Origin: Vandiemenella viatica
Taxonomy: Eukaryota > Arthropoda > Insecta > Orthoptera > Morabidae
Assembly: GCA_031002005.1 (NCBI GenBank)
Contig: CM061914.1
Coordinates: 189,056,685 to 189,120,684 of the forward strand
Length of the DNA stretch: 64,000 nt
Reading direction: 5' to 3'
The notes under the pieces were generated by a model. The model was given only the letters and a program-made list of their open reading frames with translations. It searched no databases and had not been told where the DNA came from. The position numbers were made by a program, and so were the translations under genes. This document shows positions 22,912 to 32,870 of this stretch, piece by piece. Numbering within the stretch: position 1 is the first letter of the stretch; the number at the start of each line of letters is the position of its first letter.

Positions 22912-23812
22912 CGGGGTGGTTATAGTTAAACTTTCCCTATTTAACACGTTTTAACACGGAAACTAATTACCGTACGAGTACAAAACTTGGTATCATTAAT
23001 ATCAAAGACGTGGGGAAAAGAAATAATGCAGAATCAATCCAATTGAACCACTTTTATTGTACTGCTACGGCACATCATACCATTACATTCCGGTACCATT
23101 ACTGCTACAAAAGGGGCTCAATATGGCGCCCATCAGTGTCCAGAAGAGTCTGCGGTTTTTTTTTCCCTTGAGCTTTACGCCTTGTCGACGGCGGGGTCAT
23201 TAGAGGCGGGATGGGATTGGGGCAAGGAACGGGAAGGAATTCGCCATAGCCTTTTGAAGGAAGCATCCCGGCATTCCCCTGGAGTGATTTGGGGAAACCA
23301 TGGAAACCCCAAATCTGGATGCCAGGATGGGGATTCGAACCTGCGTCCTCCCGAATGAGATGCCAGAACATTAACCGCTCACCCACCACGCTCGGTAGAA
23401 GAGTCTGAAAGTGCAGGACTGCATTCTGCACAGCAGAACGAAGCATGTCCGTAGGTGTGCTGGCTACCTCTCTTGATATGCTGCGCTTCAGATCAGCACA
23501 CGAGTGAGTGTTCCCCTGGTAAACCCTGTCCTTCAGGTAGCCACACAGGGAGTGAGGTCAGGTGATCGTGCCGGCCAAGCATTTGGATACGATCGGCTGA
23601 TAACTCGATCAGGTGGGTGAGACTATGAATCACGATGGCTGATGGCGGCACCTGGTGACCATAGTTGGAACTGGAAGGTTGCGCTGTGACGCATGGAAAT
23701 CGTGCACCCCATACTCTGGACATTAATGCTACCAAGTTTGGTACTCGTATCGTAATTAGTTTCCGTGTTATAACGTGTTAAATAGGTAATGTTTAATTAT
23801 AGCGACCCGGTG
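22912..23812. mobile_element. Internally deleted Tc1/mariner-type transposon with ~90-bp TIRs
   Basis: The left end (GGGGTGGTTATAGTTAAACT, then TTTCCCTATTTAACACG, GAAACTAATTACCGTACGAG) is mirrored at the right end (about 23,720-23,812), so the inverted repeats reach about 90 bp. The interior on the minus strand keeps the transposase C-terminus in pieces: GYLKDRVYQGN-type sequence, CADLKRSIS, then TDMLRSAVQNAVLHFQTLLD and a terminal DTDGRHIEPLL-stop. The N-terminal and central domains are missing. A SINE interrupts it at 23,153-23,396. Right-arm copy: 42,562-43,465. Confidence 0.8.
23153..23396 (-). mobile_element. SINE subfamily A inside the long-TIR transposon
   Basis: Full-length copy with an 11-bp perfect target duplication AGAAGAGTCTG (23142-23152, 23397-23407). 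The same junctions occur in the right arm (42,975-43,218), so it inserted before the arms separated. Confidence 0.93.
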
Positions 23813-23932
23813 TGTGAGACAACAATAAAAATAATAATATGGAAGTGGTGTGTGAGTGGAGACTTTCCTGGCGTATCGATGCAACAAAATCTTCTCGGGT
23901 GTCCAGCCGGATGGTGGTGTAAAAACACGACG

Positions 23933-23963
23933 TTTCGACAGCAGAGTCAGCTGTCTTCATCAG
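23933..23963 (-). ncRNA. Hammerhead-like core, minus-strand copy of the foldback
   Basis: Reading the minus strand: CTGATGA (23963-23957), one base, stem GACAGC, loop, GCTGTC, then GAAA (23936-23933). The 6-bp stem is perfect. Only the core is evident; flanking stems were not verified. Confidence 0.42.
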
Positions 23964-23971
23964 GTATATAC

Positions 23972-24002
23972 CTGATGCAGACAGCAGAGTCAGCTGTCGA
24001 AA
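23972..24002 (+). ncRNA. Hammerhead-like core, plus-strand copy of the foldback
   Basis: CTGATGC (last A of CUGANGA changed to C), stem GACAGC (23980-23985) with GCTGTC (23993-23998), then GAAA (23999-24002). The C replaces an essential core residue, so this copy is probably inactive even if its neighbour is not. Confidence 0.38.
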
Positions 24003-24065
24003 CGTCGTGTTTTTACACCACCATCCGGCTGGACACCCGAGAAGATTTTGTTGCATGGAAGTGGT

Positions 24066-24689
24066 AGTTAGATGTCTAGGGAAATTGCTGGCTGACGTGT
24101 TCCACCATCGTAATTAAAACCAATTGAAATGGCATGTGAAGGTATATTATGAGTCTTTGCTTACCTAACAAGTGTGAATTTAGAGGCTCTGTCCTGTTGG
24201 TGAGGTGCCTCGTACAACTCGGGCATCCATCTCCCATGATTCAATGCGCGGCCGGCTGAGGTGGTTGGCCGCTCATCTGCAACTCTGACGTCACCAGACT
24301 GACCACAGCGGCCGGAGGGGGGGGGGGGTGGGGGAGGGGGGGCTGCTGCAGACTGTGCGGCGATCCGCTTTGTGGCTGTAATCAACAACAGGGTAGGAAC
24401 CAATAGGGCGCGTGGTAAATCATAACCCGTAACAAGTGTTCCGCCCTGAAGCAACGTTCACACTTGGATACGTGTGCCGGAACTTGCATCGGAATATGAA
24501 TATTTGACAAGTCGCGAAACTTAACTTCATACAAAGTGCTCATACATTTGGAAAATATCGGAGTATCTCATACAAGTGGCTCAAATGTTTGTTAAATTAT
24601 TATTTCACCTCTGACTTTCACTTGTATCTCATACTCGCGTATGCGTATCAGTCAAATTAAATAATAATATTAACATTTAATTAAATTGC
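24066..24689. other. Unassigned with G-rich tract; contains a MITE empty site
   Basis: A G-rich run lies at about 24,313-24,344. GGTGAGGT at 24199-24206 is the uninterrupted version of the site that holds a 178-bp MITE in the right arm. Confidence 0.5.
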
Positions 24690-24898
24690 AATGGAGCGCA
24701 CGCTCCGGTGGCAATTTCACTATACCCCTATCTTCCCCTTATCCTCCACCCACCTACATTTTTCCTCTACAAATTTCAGCTTTAAATCCTTTAAACGTTT
24801 GTGGTAAATTATTCATCATTTCTCTTGGTAACTTATTCCAATCCCTGACACCCTTACCTAAAAAAGAAAATCTTCCTACACCTTTGTCCCTGAAATCG

Positions 24899-24932
<34 letters not shown>

Positions 24933-25490
24933 TTTACGTCTCTCAACAGCGAGGTCTTTAGAGACGGGAAGTGATGGGGGCAAGGATGAAGGAAGCATCC
25001 CGGCATTTGCCTGGAGTGATTTGGGAAACCATGGAAAACCCAAATCTGGATGCCCGGACGGGGGATTCGAACCGCCGTCCTCCCGAATGCGAGGCGAGAA
25101 CGCTAACCGTTACACCACCACTATCGGTCCTGAAATCGAGTGCCAGCTTGTGGTCATGGTCGTCTTTTCCCTTCCATGTTTTACTTTCAATTCTTACACC
25201 AGTATCTTTCCATGCCTCATCACCAGTACACCTTGTACACTCCCATGACCCTCTTCACCCTTCTCCTGTCTTCCAGTGAATTCCAGCTCTTCTATCATGT
25301 CGGCTACTGATTGCGTTCTGAGGAATTTCCCTTTTTTGGACCCTCTCCAACTCCTGTATTTGATACTCAAAATGAGGGTCCCATACTACACTAACACATT
25401 CAAGCAATGTTCTGACCAAAACTTTGTTACCAAATTCCTTTACTTCTCTCGTTAATCCCCTCATCACTCTCTCCAGTAAATGCAGAATTC
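24690..25490 (-). pseudogene. CR1/Jockey-like LINE 3' end, interrupted by a SINE
   Basis: On the minus strand: VMRGLTREVKEFGNKVLVRT, LLECVSVVWDPHFEYQIQEL, DDHDHKLALDF, then RDWNKLP.EMMN-type sequence and the 3' untranslated end (GGAAATTGCCACCGGAGC). Frameshifts occur near EIPQNA. The SINE at 24,899-25,128 splits the DF / R junction. The fragment covers the last ~200 codons only. Right-arm copy: 40,640-41,490. Confidence 0.85.
24899..25128 (-). mobile_element. SINE subfamily B inside a LINE
   Basis: Starts with a ~27-base T run. It lacks part of the body (GGCAAGGATGAAGGAAGC instead of the usual longer segment), whereas the right-arm copy (41,012-41,262) keeps that segment. The 10-bp target duplication CCTGAAATCG (24889-24898, 25129-25138) is present in both arms. 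Confidence 0.93.
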
Positions 25491-25736
25491 CACGTTAAAA
25501 TAACCCCTGTATCTGGTAGGACTGCCTGGTTATGTTAAGTAGAAATGAAAATAGTCTGGTACTAGACATCCGAAACCTTGGGGACGTGGCTGCCAGCAAT
25601 GATATCCTCATTAATTTTTTTTAAATTTAAATCTTCAGCACCGTCTCTTGTGTTTTCCGCAATTATACTCATTCTAAGCATTTTATGAGTTTTCATATCA
25701 TCCGCCATATGGAATCCTTAATGTGCTGTTTTTTCT

Positions 25737-25937
25737 GGCATTCGGGAGGACACGCTTTCGGCTATCCAGAGATCGATTTTCGAAGTTTTGCCTAAATGAC
25801 TACAGGTGATTGTCGGGATGGCTCCTTCAAAAGGCCTTTAGCCCATTAATTCCAGTTCTTTGAACCCGTTCTCTCCTAGCTCTAATAATCTCGACGTCAA
25901 CGAGACGTAAATATCGAAGCAAAAAAAAAAAAAAAAA
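25737..25937 (+). mobile_element. Degraded SINE, head-truncated
   Basis: Body phrases (GGCATTCGGGAGGACACGCT, CTCGACGTCAACGAGACGTA) and an A tail at 25,921-25,937 are recognisable despite many substitutions. Confidence 0.75.
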
Positions 25938-26110
25938 GTTTTTCATTTATGGTACCTTTCAAAACATCTGAAGAAAACGTCCCGGCATTCTCCTGGAGTG
26001 ATTTGGGGAAACCATGGAAAACCCAAATCTGGATGCCTGGACGGGGATTCGAACCAGTGTCCTCCCGAATGCGAGGCCAGAGAGTTAAGCGCTCACCTAT
26101 CACGCTCGGT
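25938..26110 (-). mobile_element. SINE subfamily A, 3'-truncated
   Basis: The tRNA-like head (ends at CACGCTCGGT) and the first half of the body up to GAAGAAAACGTCCCGGCATT are present; the tail is missing. It lies tail-to-tail with the preceding SINE. Right-arm copy: 40,028-40,187. Confidence 0.85.
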
Positions 26111-26369
26111 TTTGCTATGTGCAGCGTAGATATTTAAGAATCAAGTTAAAAAAAATGTATAGTCAGGGCAGGTACCCTAGTAACAATGAAATCGTCGGGC
26201 ATCTTAAAAGCGGGTTTCAATCTCCGGCATATTTGTTAAAGGGTATGCAACACACATGTTTGCTGTATAGCCTTTTCTTCAAATTCTCCCTAATTTTTGA
26301 GCTATTAACAAGGAAAAAAAAAAAAATCTACTTTCGCATATATGGATTCAAATTTTAAATTAGTTCAGC
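26111..26369. other. Unassigned
   Basis: No feature recognised. Confidence 0.3.
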
Positions 26370-26740
26370 CTTTTTCGCAAATTATTCATCACTTCCCTTG
26401 GTAGTTTATTCAAATCCCTGACACCCTTACCCGCAAAACATAATTTTCTCATTACCTTACGCCTGAAATCGAGTGACAATTTTTGGCCATGGTCATCTTT
26501 TTATTTTCCCTGTATCACTCCTAACTCATTCACAAATACCTTTCCACCCCTCGTCGCCAATATACACCTTGTACGTACACTCCCATGACCCTCTTCACAC
26601 TTCTTCTGTCTTCCAATCACTCCCTATTCAGCTCCTTTATCAAATCAGTTGCGGTAATCTCCACAAACCTAGATGATCTCCTTTCCACACCCTCCAACTC
26701 CTGTATTTGATACACAAAGTGAGGGTTCCGTGAATATTAT
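26370..26740 (-). pseudogene. LINE C-terminal fragment
   Basis: Minus-strand phrases correspond to QIQELEGVERRSSRFVEIT, LIKELNRE.LEDRRSV, RVMGVYVQGVYIGDEGWKGI and FRRKVMRKLCFAGKGVRDLN. Diverged from the main family and frameshifted. Right-arm copy: 39,420-39,790. Confidence 0.75.
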
Positions 26741-27768
26741 TAAATTCCAGGTACTACTTCAGAAATCGTTAATAATGGGTCACGCTTTGGAAAATGCCAC
26801 ATAAGTCCCATTGAGAACACATTGAAATTAAATGTAGTCCAAAATATGCTGCAAACAATTCTGTTTCTTGCGCATAAAAAACAACTGTCATTGTGTCCTC
26901 TCAGAAGAGTTAGTGATTTATTTTTTATAGCTTACATGTGCAGATGAATTGGGGCAGACAAAATCCACTGCAGTCTTTGATGTTACCTTCCCAAATTACT
27001 TCGCTTGGAAAATTAAAATTGGGAAATATTTTCTTTACAATAAATAAGTTAGAAGGTACAACGTCCAGCAATTTTTCATTTTCAATTTACGAATACAGCC
27101 ATTTCGCTGCTATTTATGCAGAACTGTGTGTTTTGAAAGGACTTTGCATTGACCGTATTGTCGAGTTTCCGTGAAAACGTCGACTTAAGAGCGACTAATT
27201 GGGCCAACGTCCATTGCTGTAATTCACCCTCTCTCCGTCTGTGGCATTAAATTCCAGCGGATGCTTAATTTGGTACGAGGTTGACGAGGCTAGCTAGCTA
27301 ACATTAACAACTCGATACGCCATTCACTCACACATCTCAAAGGACAAATGCAACAGGCCAGAGGAAAACAGAATAATTGAAGGCGTACACTGGGTACAGT
27401 TAATTATTATACCTTCCAAAATTTCAAACAGTTCGTTTAATGACGTTGTTTATTTAAATATAATACGAGTCTTTTTCGGTGAACCACAAGGATGCATACT
27501 GGAGCCACTAATGTCATAGAACGTGCTTTTTATTTGACATAATAATGTGACGGTCTTAATTTCGGCTCGTGTAAATACAGTAGTAACAAAACAAGTAAAC
27601 ATGATGCTTGTAGTATTCATGTGCAGGAACAAGTAAAATGGCTTCAGTATAAGTACTTGGCAGAATATTCAAGTACAAGTTCAAAAAAGCAAGTCCGAAA
27701 AAATGCTAAATAGTGATACATTTATAAACAGGTGTGTAAAAGTGCATAGAGTTACCACCATACCTGTG
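26741..27768. other. Unassigned, conserved between arms
   Basis: A shared open segment lies around 26,938-27,174 (right arm 38,935-39,312 on the minus strand, up to 125 codons). Its predicted residues (GKLKLGNIFFTINKL and similar) match nothing I recognise, and the two arms do not share the same start or end. Likely non-coding. Confidence 0.35.
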
Positions 27769-27798
27769 CTGATGTTGCTCCACCCCATAAGGCCGAAA
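27769..27798 (+). ncRNA. Hammerhead-like core at the inner arm boundary
   Basis: CTGATGT (27769-27775), a short imperfect stem (GC...GGC), then GAAA (27795-27798) followed by CGCGTATGGTGAATAA. The T in place of the last A and the weak stem make activity unlikely. In the right arm (38,331-38,362) the GAAA is also changed. Related to the core at 10,953-10,982. Confidence 0.3.
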
Positions 27799-27833
27799 CG
27801 CGTATGGTGAATAACAACATTTACAGCAAAAAG

Positions 27834-27836
<3 letters not shown>

Positions 27837-27879
<43 letters not shown>
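27837..27879. repeat. Poly-T tract (43 bases) at the arm boundary
   Basis: Similarity with the right arm stops exactly where this homopolymer begins. It may be the tail of an inserted minus-strand retroposon. Confidence 0.8.
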
Positions 27880-27880
<1 letters not shown>

Positions 27881-27889
27881 GCAGTGGGC

Positions 27890-28764
27890 CGGTGAGCCAT
27901 ATAGCCATATCAATTGTTACATCACTTATTTACAGGTATTATTGATCATGGAATTGTATCTCACATGCCACAATTATGACTTCTCTTACACATTACTTGG
28001 ACATTGTTACAATATTTCATATCTCTAATTACCTAAAGCTATGATTACAGTACATTGTGTTTCCACGGGAAGACCTGGTCATGATTAATATGTGGCGCTT
28101 ATGGCCTTAACACAAATTATAAGCTCTCTCACATATACATGGTTTCTATTACTTTGCGTAATGACAGGAATGAGAATTCAATATGGTTGGTCTTACGTCT
28201 CTAGCTACATACATATTATACTGGTCCTTGATATTATGTGACATTTATAATTGTATCACAATCTGTGATTTCTCTGAACAAAAGAAGATAGAGTAGGATA
28301 AAGATAAGAATACCTGGTCGTTATTACAGTGTTTCATATCTATATTAGGTATTTGATATCACCACGGTTACCTGAGCTATCCACACATAGCTCTAGTCAT
28401 AACAATTATGTCTATAACAGTATATGGACTTCTCTCCCAAGTCCTTGGTCGTTATTACAGTACTACATTTTTATTATTAGGTACATAAAGTAATTATAGT
28501 TATATCACTTCCACACAAAACACAGGTCCTGAATGTCATGTAGCCCGTGTGTCCATCTCACAATTTGTGGCTTCACTCACACTCACATGGTTAGTGACAC
28601 AGTGTTACATATCTTGCGTTCAGGGTCTAATGTCTCTATTTTACGTAACATATTGTTATTAGGTGTGTAAAATCAGGGATCGTGGATACTAATGTTCTTG
28701 GAGATCTTTGGGGTTTATATGTCAATACCACCGTCTTTCAGGAATCTGTACAGCACCATGAAAA
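27890..28764. repeat. Degenerate ~145-bp tandem repeat next to the gap
   Basis: Related phrases of the type CACAATTATGACTTCTCT recur at about 27,970, 28,111, 28,257, 28,402 and 28,559 (spacings about 141-157). Each is followed by CTTGG and GTTATTACAGT.TTTCATAT-like sequence. The array runs into the N gap, so its full size is unknown. It is the probable reason for the assembly break. Confidence 0.55.
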
Positions 28765-29764
28765 NNNNNNNNNNNNNNNNNNNNNNNNNNNNNNNNNNNN
28801 NNNNNNNNNNNNNNNNNNNNNNNNNNNNNNNNNNNNNNNNNNNNNNNNNNNNNNNNNNNNNNNNNNNNNNNNNNNNNNNNNNNNNNNNNNNNNNNNNNNN
28901 NNNNNNNNNNNNNNNNNNNNNNNNNNNNNNNNNNNNNNNNNNNNNNNNNNNNNNNNNNNNNNNNNNNNNNNNNNNNNNNNNNNNNNNNNNNNNNNNNNNN
29001 NNNNNNNNNNNNNNNNNNNNNNNNNNNNNNNNNNNNNNNNNNNNNNNNNNNNNNNNNNNNNNNNNNNNNNNNNNNNNNNNNNNNNNNNNNNNNNNNNNNN
29101 NNNNNNNNNNNNNNNNNNNNNNNNNNNNNNNNNNNNNNNNNNNNNNNNNNNNNNNNNNNNNNNNNNNNNNNNNNNNNNNNNNNNNNNNNNNNNNNNNNNN
29201 NNNNNNNNNNNNNNNNNNNNNNNNNNNNNNNNNNNNNNNNNNNNNNNNNNNNNNNNNNNNNNNNNNNNNNNNNNNNNNNNNNNNNNNNNNNNNNNNNNNN
29301 NNNNNNNNNNNNNNNNNNNNNNNNNNNNNNNNNNNNNNNNNNNNNNNNNNNNNNNNNNNNNNNNNNNNNNNNNNNNNNNNNNNNNNNNNNNNNNNNNNNN
29401 NNNNNNNNNNNNNNNNNNNNNNNNNNNNNNNNNNNNNNNNNNNNNNNNNNNNNNNNNNNNNNNNNNNNNNNNNNNNNNNNNNNNNNNNNNNNNNNNNNNN
29501 NNNNNNNNNNNNNNNNNNNNNNNNNNNNNNNNNNNNNNNNNNNNNNNNNNNNNNNNNNNNNNNNNNNNNNNNNNNNNNNNNNNNNNNNNNNNNNNNNNNN
29601 NNNNNNNNNNNNNNNNNNNNNNNNNNNNNNNNNNNNNNNNNNNNNNNNNNNNNNNNNNNNNNNNNNNNNNNNNNNNNNNNNNNNNNNNNNNNNNNNNNNN
29701 NNNNNNNNNNNNNNNNNNNNNNNNNNNNNNNNNNNNNNNNNNNNNNNNNNNNNNNNNNNNNNNN
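28765..29764. other. Assembly gap (exactly 1,000 N)
   Basis: A run of exactly 1,000 N suggests a scaffold gap of arbitrary declared size. It lies in the spacer between the inverted arms, so the physical linkage and orientation of the two halves rest on scaffolding, not on continuous sequence. Apparent long open frames across it are meaningless. Confidence 0.99.
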
Positions 29765-29985
29765 AGGACTGTAGCAAGCGGTCATGAATCGAGTGGCTCT
29801 TCTCTGTACTTTCTCTATACTGTCAATCAACCCCATAAGGATCCCAAATGGCACAACAGTAGTCCAAATGTGGGCGCACAAGAGATTATTAAACTTCCCA
29901 GCGACTTACGAGTCTTAACCACCACTTTGCCATATCCCTTACTCCCCATAAACCTTGATCAGAATTCAATTACCAAATAATAAAC
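29765..29985 (-). pseudogene. LINE fragment, CR1-like
   Basis: The minus frame reads CAHIWTTVVPFGILMGLIDS followed by IEKVQRRATRFMTA, the KVQRRA.RF block seen behind non-LTR reverse transcriptases. It is cut by the gap. It belongs to a different subfamily from the LINE copies in the arms. Confidence 0.65.
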
Positions 29986-30334
29986 TAAAATTGTTTCTCG
30001 CCAGCTGAAGGATTGCAGGTTTTCTCCCTCCTCCTCTGGGGGCGGAACATACCCTCCCACTAACCTCCGGCGGTGGACAGCCACGCTTCTCCTAGCTCAC
30101 CCCTACTTACAACATGCGCCCCTACCCGACGGCTCCATAAGATACCGTTCTTCCACTAAGCACCGATGGTACACCTTTTCTCCTTCCGCTTCTGAAACCA
30201 TTGCCCACACTCTGAAACAACCTATATGGCCCCAAAATGCTCAAATAAAGCAATAAATAAGCCACCATAAACTTACAAGCTCTTATTGAAATGGATTTCC
30301 GTATGTCACTGCGTAAAATTATTAGTAACAGACG

Positions 30335-30363
30335 TTTCGACCCCCATTTTGAGGCATCTTCAG
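30335..30363 (-). ncRNA. Hammerhead-like core in the spacer
   Basis: Minus strand: CTGAAGA (30363-30357), an imperfect C-rich/G-rich stem, GAAA (30338-30335), then CGTCTGTTAC. CTGAAGA fits CUGANGA, but the stem has mismatches. Confidence 0.32.
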
Positions 30364-30414
30364 GATTAACTTTCTTCACCGACCACATCATGACGTGGAA
30401 AACACCACAGTTCT

Positions 30415-30690
30415 GTGAGACAATGCGCAATCAATTGACTGAACAATCAGACCCGCTTTCGAAAATCGTGTGGACAGATGAAGCCTGTTTTAAATTGTCT
30501 GGTCACGTCTTCTACTGCGGAGTAGTAAAGGAAAATGTTTATTCCAGAAAAACCGTCACACTACTACACTTGAAGAATTTAATCGATGATGCGTTTAAGG
30601 AAATTGGTTCTAAACAGAATTTTTGTGAGAGTGGACAGGAATGCATCAATGCCGAAGGTGGACATTTTGAGCACCTACGGGATTAATTAT
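30415..30690 (+). pseudogene. Internally deleted Tc1/mariner-superfamily transposase
   Basis: SKIVWTDEACFKLSGHV contains the first catalytic aspartate motif of the family (WTDEA.F...G). After a deletion of most of the catalytic core, the frame carries TVTLLHLKNLIDDAFKEI and the terminal phrase NAEGGHFEHLRD, typical of the C-terminus. The second and third acidic residues are gone. It abuts the hammerhead-like fragment at 30,335-30,363. A non-functional derivative. Confidence 0.72.
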
Positions 30691-31629
30691 GCTGTATATG
30701 TAACCATACCTACTTTTGTGCCACTCTGTATATCGTTCCCCTTGTTAGCGGAAACTTCCATCCATCTTCTATCGCACTTTACTGCTTCTCTATGTAAAGC
30801 CCCCCCCCCACTCCCCCAATCTGTCTTAATGTATACCTCTCCACTCGTTACTTAATTAAGGCGAATAGGCTGGAAGCGATTAACGTAATGAAGCATTCTG
30901 ACTAATGTTTGTCTGTGCCGTGTGCTTGGAACAAAACGTGCTCGTTCCCAGACAAAATCGCGTTTTAGCTCGGCATTGCAGCAAGGGTTCAAAAGGACCG
31001 TTTAAGTCCTTTACACACTGTGAGTGATAAATTTGTTTTCATTCCCTATGCGCACTTAAAAATATGAGCCCTGTAACGGCTTTCACGGGCACATTACAAG
31101 GTTTTTCTGTACATCGGTTGAAAATGTGTTGGTTTGTTTGTGTTGTTACCAAACTACATGAAATACGCGCCAAGTTAAGGCAATACTACACACGTTACGC
31201 CTTACGTGGGCATTGTTGATCATATTATGATCAGCAGAAGCAAATAAGGAAGATAGTGTTTATGCTTTGATTCGTCCATCTTGCTATTAAACAACTTTTT
31301 CTAGCACGCGCATTTCGTCTTCATTAAAGACATCTCAAGTAACGCATCAGTGACCTTGTAGCTCAATGGTTCAGGAAATATTGAAACCCGAGAAATTGAG
31401 ATATCCTGAAACGAAACGCAATACGATACAATGGTTACTAGGCAATACCCTAGCCTTTATCCTACAAGCCCGAAAAGGACTACCTATGACGGATATATAG
31501 TTGATATCATCAAAACTCAAATTATATATATAAAAAAACATTTAGCACGGATGCCGGATATAATATTCATGGAAACTCTTCAGTAGCCACAATGTAACGA
31601 GGTAAAACTCTTTATACAACCCAACCCAT
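30691..31629. other. Unassigned
   Basis: No recognised feature except a C run near 30,800-30,810. Confidence 0.4.
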
Positions 31630-32185
31630 CTGGACTTTAGGAATACCTGAAAGAAAGAAATCGAAGCATATGAAATGTGGTGCTACAGAAGAATGATGAC
31701 AATTAGTGGACAGACAAAGTAAGAAATGAAAGAATTTTGGAAATGATGGGTTAGGAAAGAAGCTTGCGGAAGAAGCTTCCAGAAAGAAGAGACAGACTGG
31801 TAGGTTATATTTTGGGACATGCTGGATTGGTTAATTTGTTGGTTGTTTTTTTTTTTTTTGTCTGCTTAACAGCGAGGTCTTTAGAGACGGGAAAGGATGG
31901 GGGGGGGCAAGGAATGGGAAGGAATTCGACCATGGCCTTTTGAAGGAAGCATCCCGGCATTTGCCTGGAGTGATTTGGGAAACCATGGAAAACCCAAATC
32001 TAATTTGCTGGTGGAGGGAGTAGTCGAAGGCAAGAACTGTAGAAGAAGACAGAGATTAGAATATATGAAGCAGACAATTAAGGACGTGGGTTATAAGGGA
32101 TATGTAGAGATTAATAGGTTAGCACAAGATAGGAAGAGCTGGGGGATTGCATCAAACCAATCAAAAGACTGACCACAAAAAAAAA
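31630..32185 (+). pseudogene. RTE/Jockey-like LINE 3' end, interrupted by a SINE
   Basis: Before the SINE: IEAYEMWCYRRMMTIS and LEMMG, then DRLVGYILGHAGLV. After it: NLLVEGVVEGKNCRRRQRLE, YMKQTIKDVGYKGYVEINRL and AQDRKSWGIASNQSKD-stop, then CCACAAAAA and an A run. This is the characteristic last exon-like tail of an insect non-LTR family, 5'-truncated. It has frameshifts and is not functional. Confidence 0.8.
31844..32000 (-). mobile_element. 5'-truncated SINE subfamily B inside the LINE
   Basis: Body and tail only. The target duplication TAATTTGTTGGT / TAATTTGCTGGT (31832-31843, 32001-32012) matches at 11 of 12 positions, and the LINE frame resumes right after it. Confidence 0.9.
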
Positions 32186-32756
32186 AAAACTTAATCGAAA
32201 AAATTAAATGATAATACTCAAACATCCATACTTGAAAAAGTCCGAAGTCGATTTGTTTTCAGTCTTCGGCAAAACACTAATATTACACGAAGCTTTAGTT
32301 CTTCTTGTTGTCACTGTACAAGGGGCCATGAAACAACGTACATAATTCCTAAGACCATACAGAAATCACTTGGTAAATTACTGGAAAGGTTACTAGCATA
32401 GGATCACAAAACAACAACAGTCAACAGGAGCTTTCAAAGTACACACTTTTATTATTATTGAAGTTACTGGTTTCATTCACTGTTTTCCGAAGTGAACCAC
32501 CAGTTGGCTTAAGATTTGTTGACTTGACTTCTTCACTAAAGACGCACAGTTCAGAATTGGGAAGCAGAGATTAAGCACGAGCTGTCCGCACCGCTGCAGG
32601 AAAACTCAGTCACTCGTTCACACGCGTAAACTGTTTATCCACTCGTAAATATCACCCCCCCCCCCCCCCCCCCCCACGCATTTACAGTCGCGGCAAAATA
32701 GTTTCAATGTACTTTTTCTACTGATCGGGTACTTCTTGTAGTAATATTATTTTAAT
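32186..32756. other. Unassigned with poly-C tract
   Basis: Poly-C at about 32,647-32,675; nothing else recognised. Confidence 0.4.
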
Positions 32757-32870
32757 TGAAATTGCAATGGAGCGCACGCTCCGGTAGCAATTTCCCTACA
32801 CACCCATCTTACTCCTTTCCTACACCCTCCTATATTTGCCGTCACCCCCCCCCCCACTCCCTCAACGCCG
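32757..32870 (-). repeat. LINE 3' untranslated terminus, severely truncated
   Basis: Matches only the last ~100 bp of the CR1/Jockey-like LINE (GGAAATTGCTACCGGAGCGT on the minus strand). Confidence 0.75.

Larger units (their letters stand above)
23850..24054. mobile_element. 205-bp foldback Penelope-like insertion
   Basis: Two head-to-head copies of one ~87-bp unit form an almost perfect inverted repeat (about 23,880-23,966 and 23,968-24,054). Each copy has the ending GGCTGGACACCCGAGAAGAT. A perfect 11-bp target duplication ATGGAAGTGGT lies at 23839-23849 and 24055-24065. Each copy carries a CTGATG.-stem-GAAA core. The right-arm version (42,292-42,521) is longer by a partial extra unit. The unit also resembles the 116-bp insertion at 63,522-63,637. 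Confidence 0.8.
7675..27836 (+). repeat. Left arm of a ~20-kb inverted duplication
   Basis: Element by element this segment reappears in reverse complement at about 38,296-59,378. Matched landmarks include the RTE-like LINE (7,769 / 59,267), serine-protease exon (13,372 / 53,918), paired TGACGTCA sites (18,677 / 47,525), Tc1 copy (20,165 / 45,993), long-TIR transposon (22,912 / 43,465) and the last shared block, which ends at 27,836 / 38,296. The outer boundary falls within the tRNA-like head of a SINE. The inner boundary falls where the left copy runs into a 43-base poly-T tract and the right copy continues into different sequence. Sampled stretches differ by a few percent. Both ends are approximate because they were aligned by eye. 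Confidence 0.93.

Noticed and set aside
24161..24454. Proline-rich 97-codon frame on the minus strand
   Set aside because: Produced by the G-rich simple repeat; the frame is not conserved in the right arm.
28682..29980. Very long open frames across the centre
   Set aside because: They consist almost entirely of N and carry no information.
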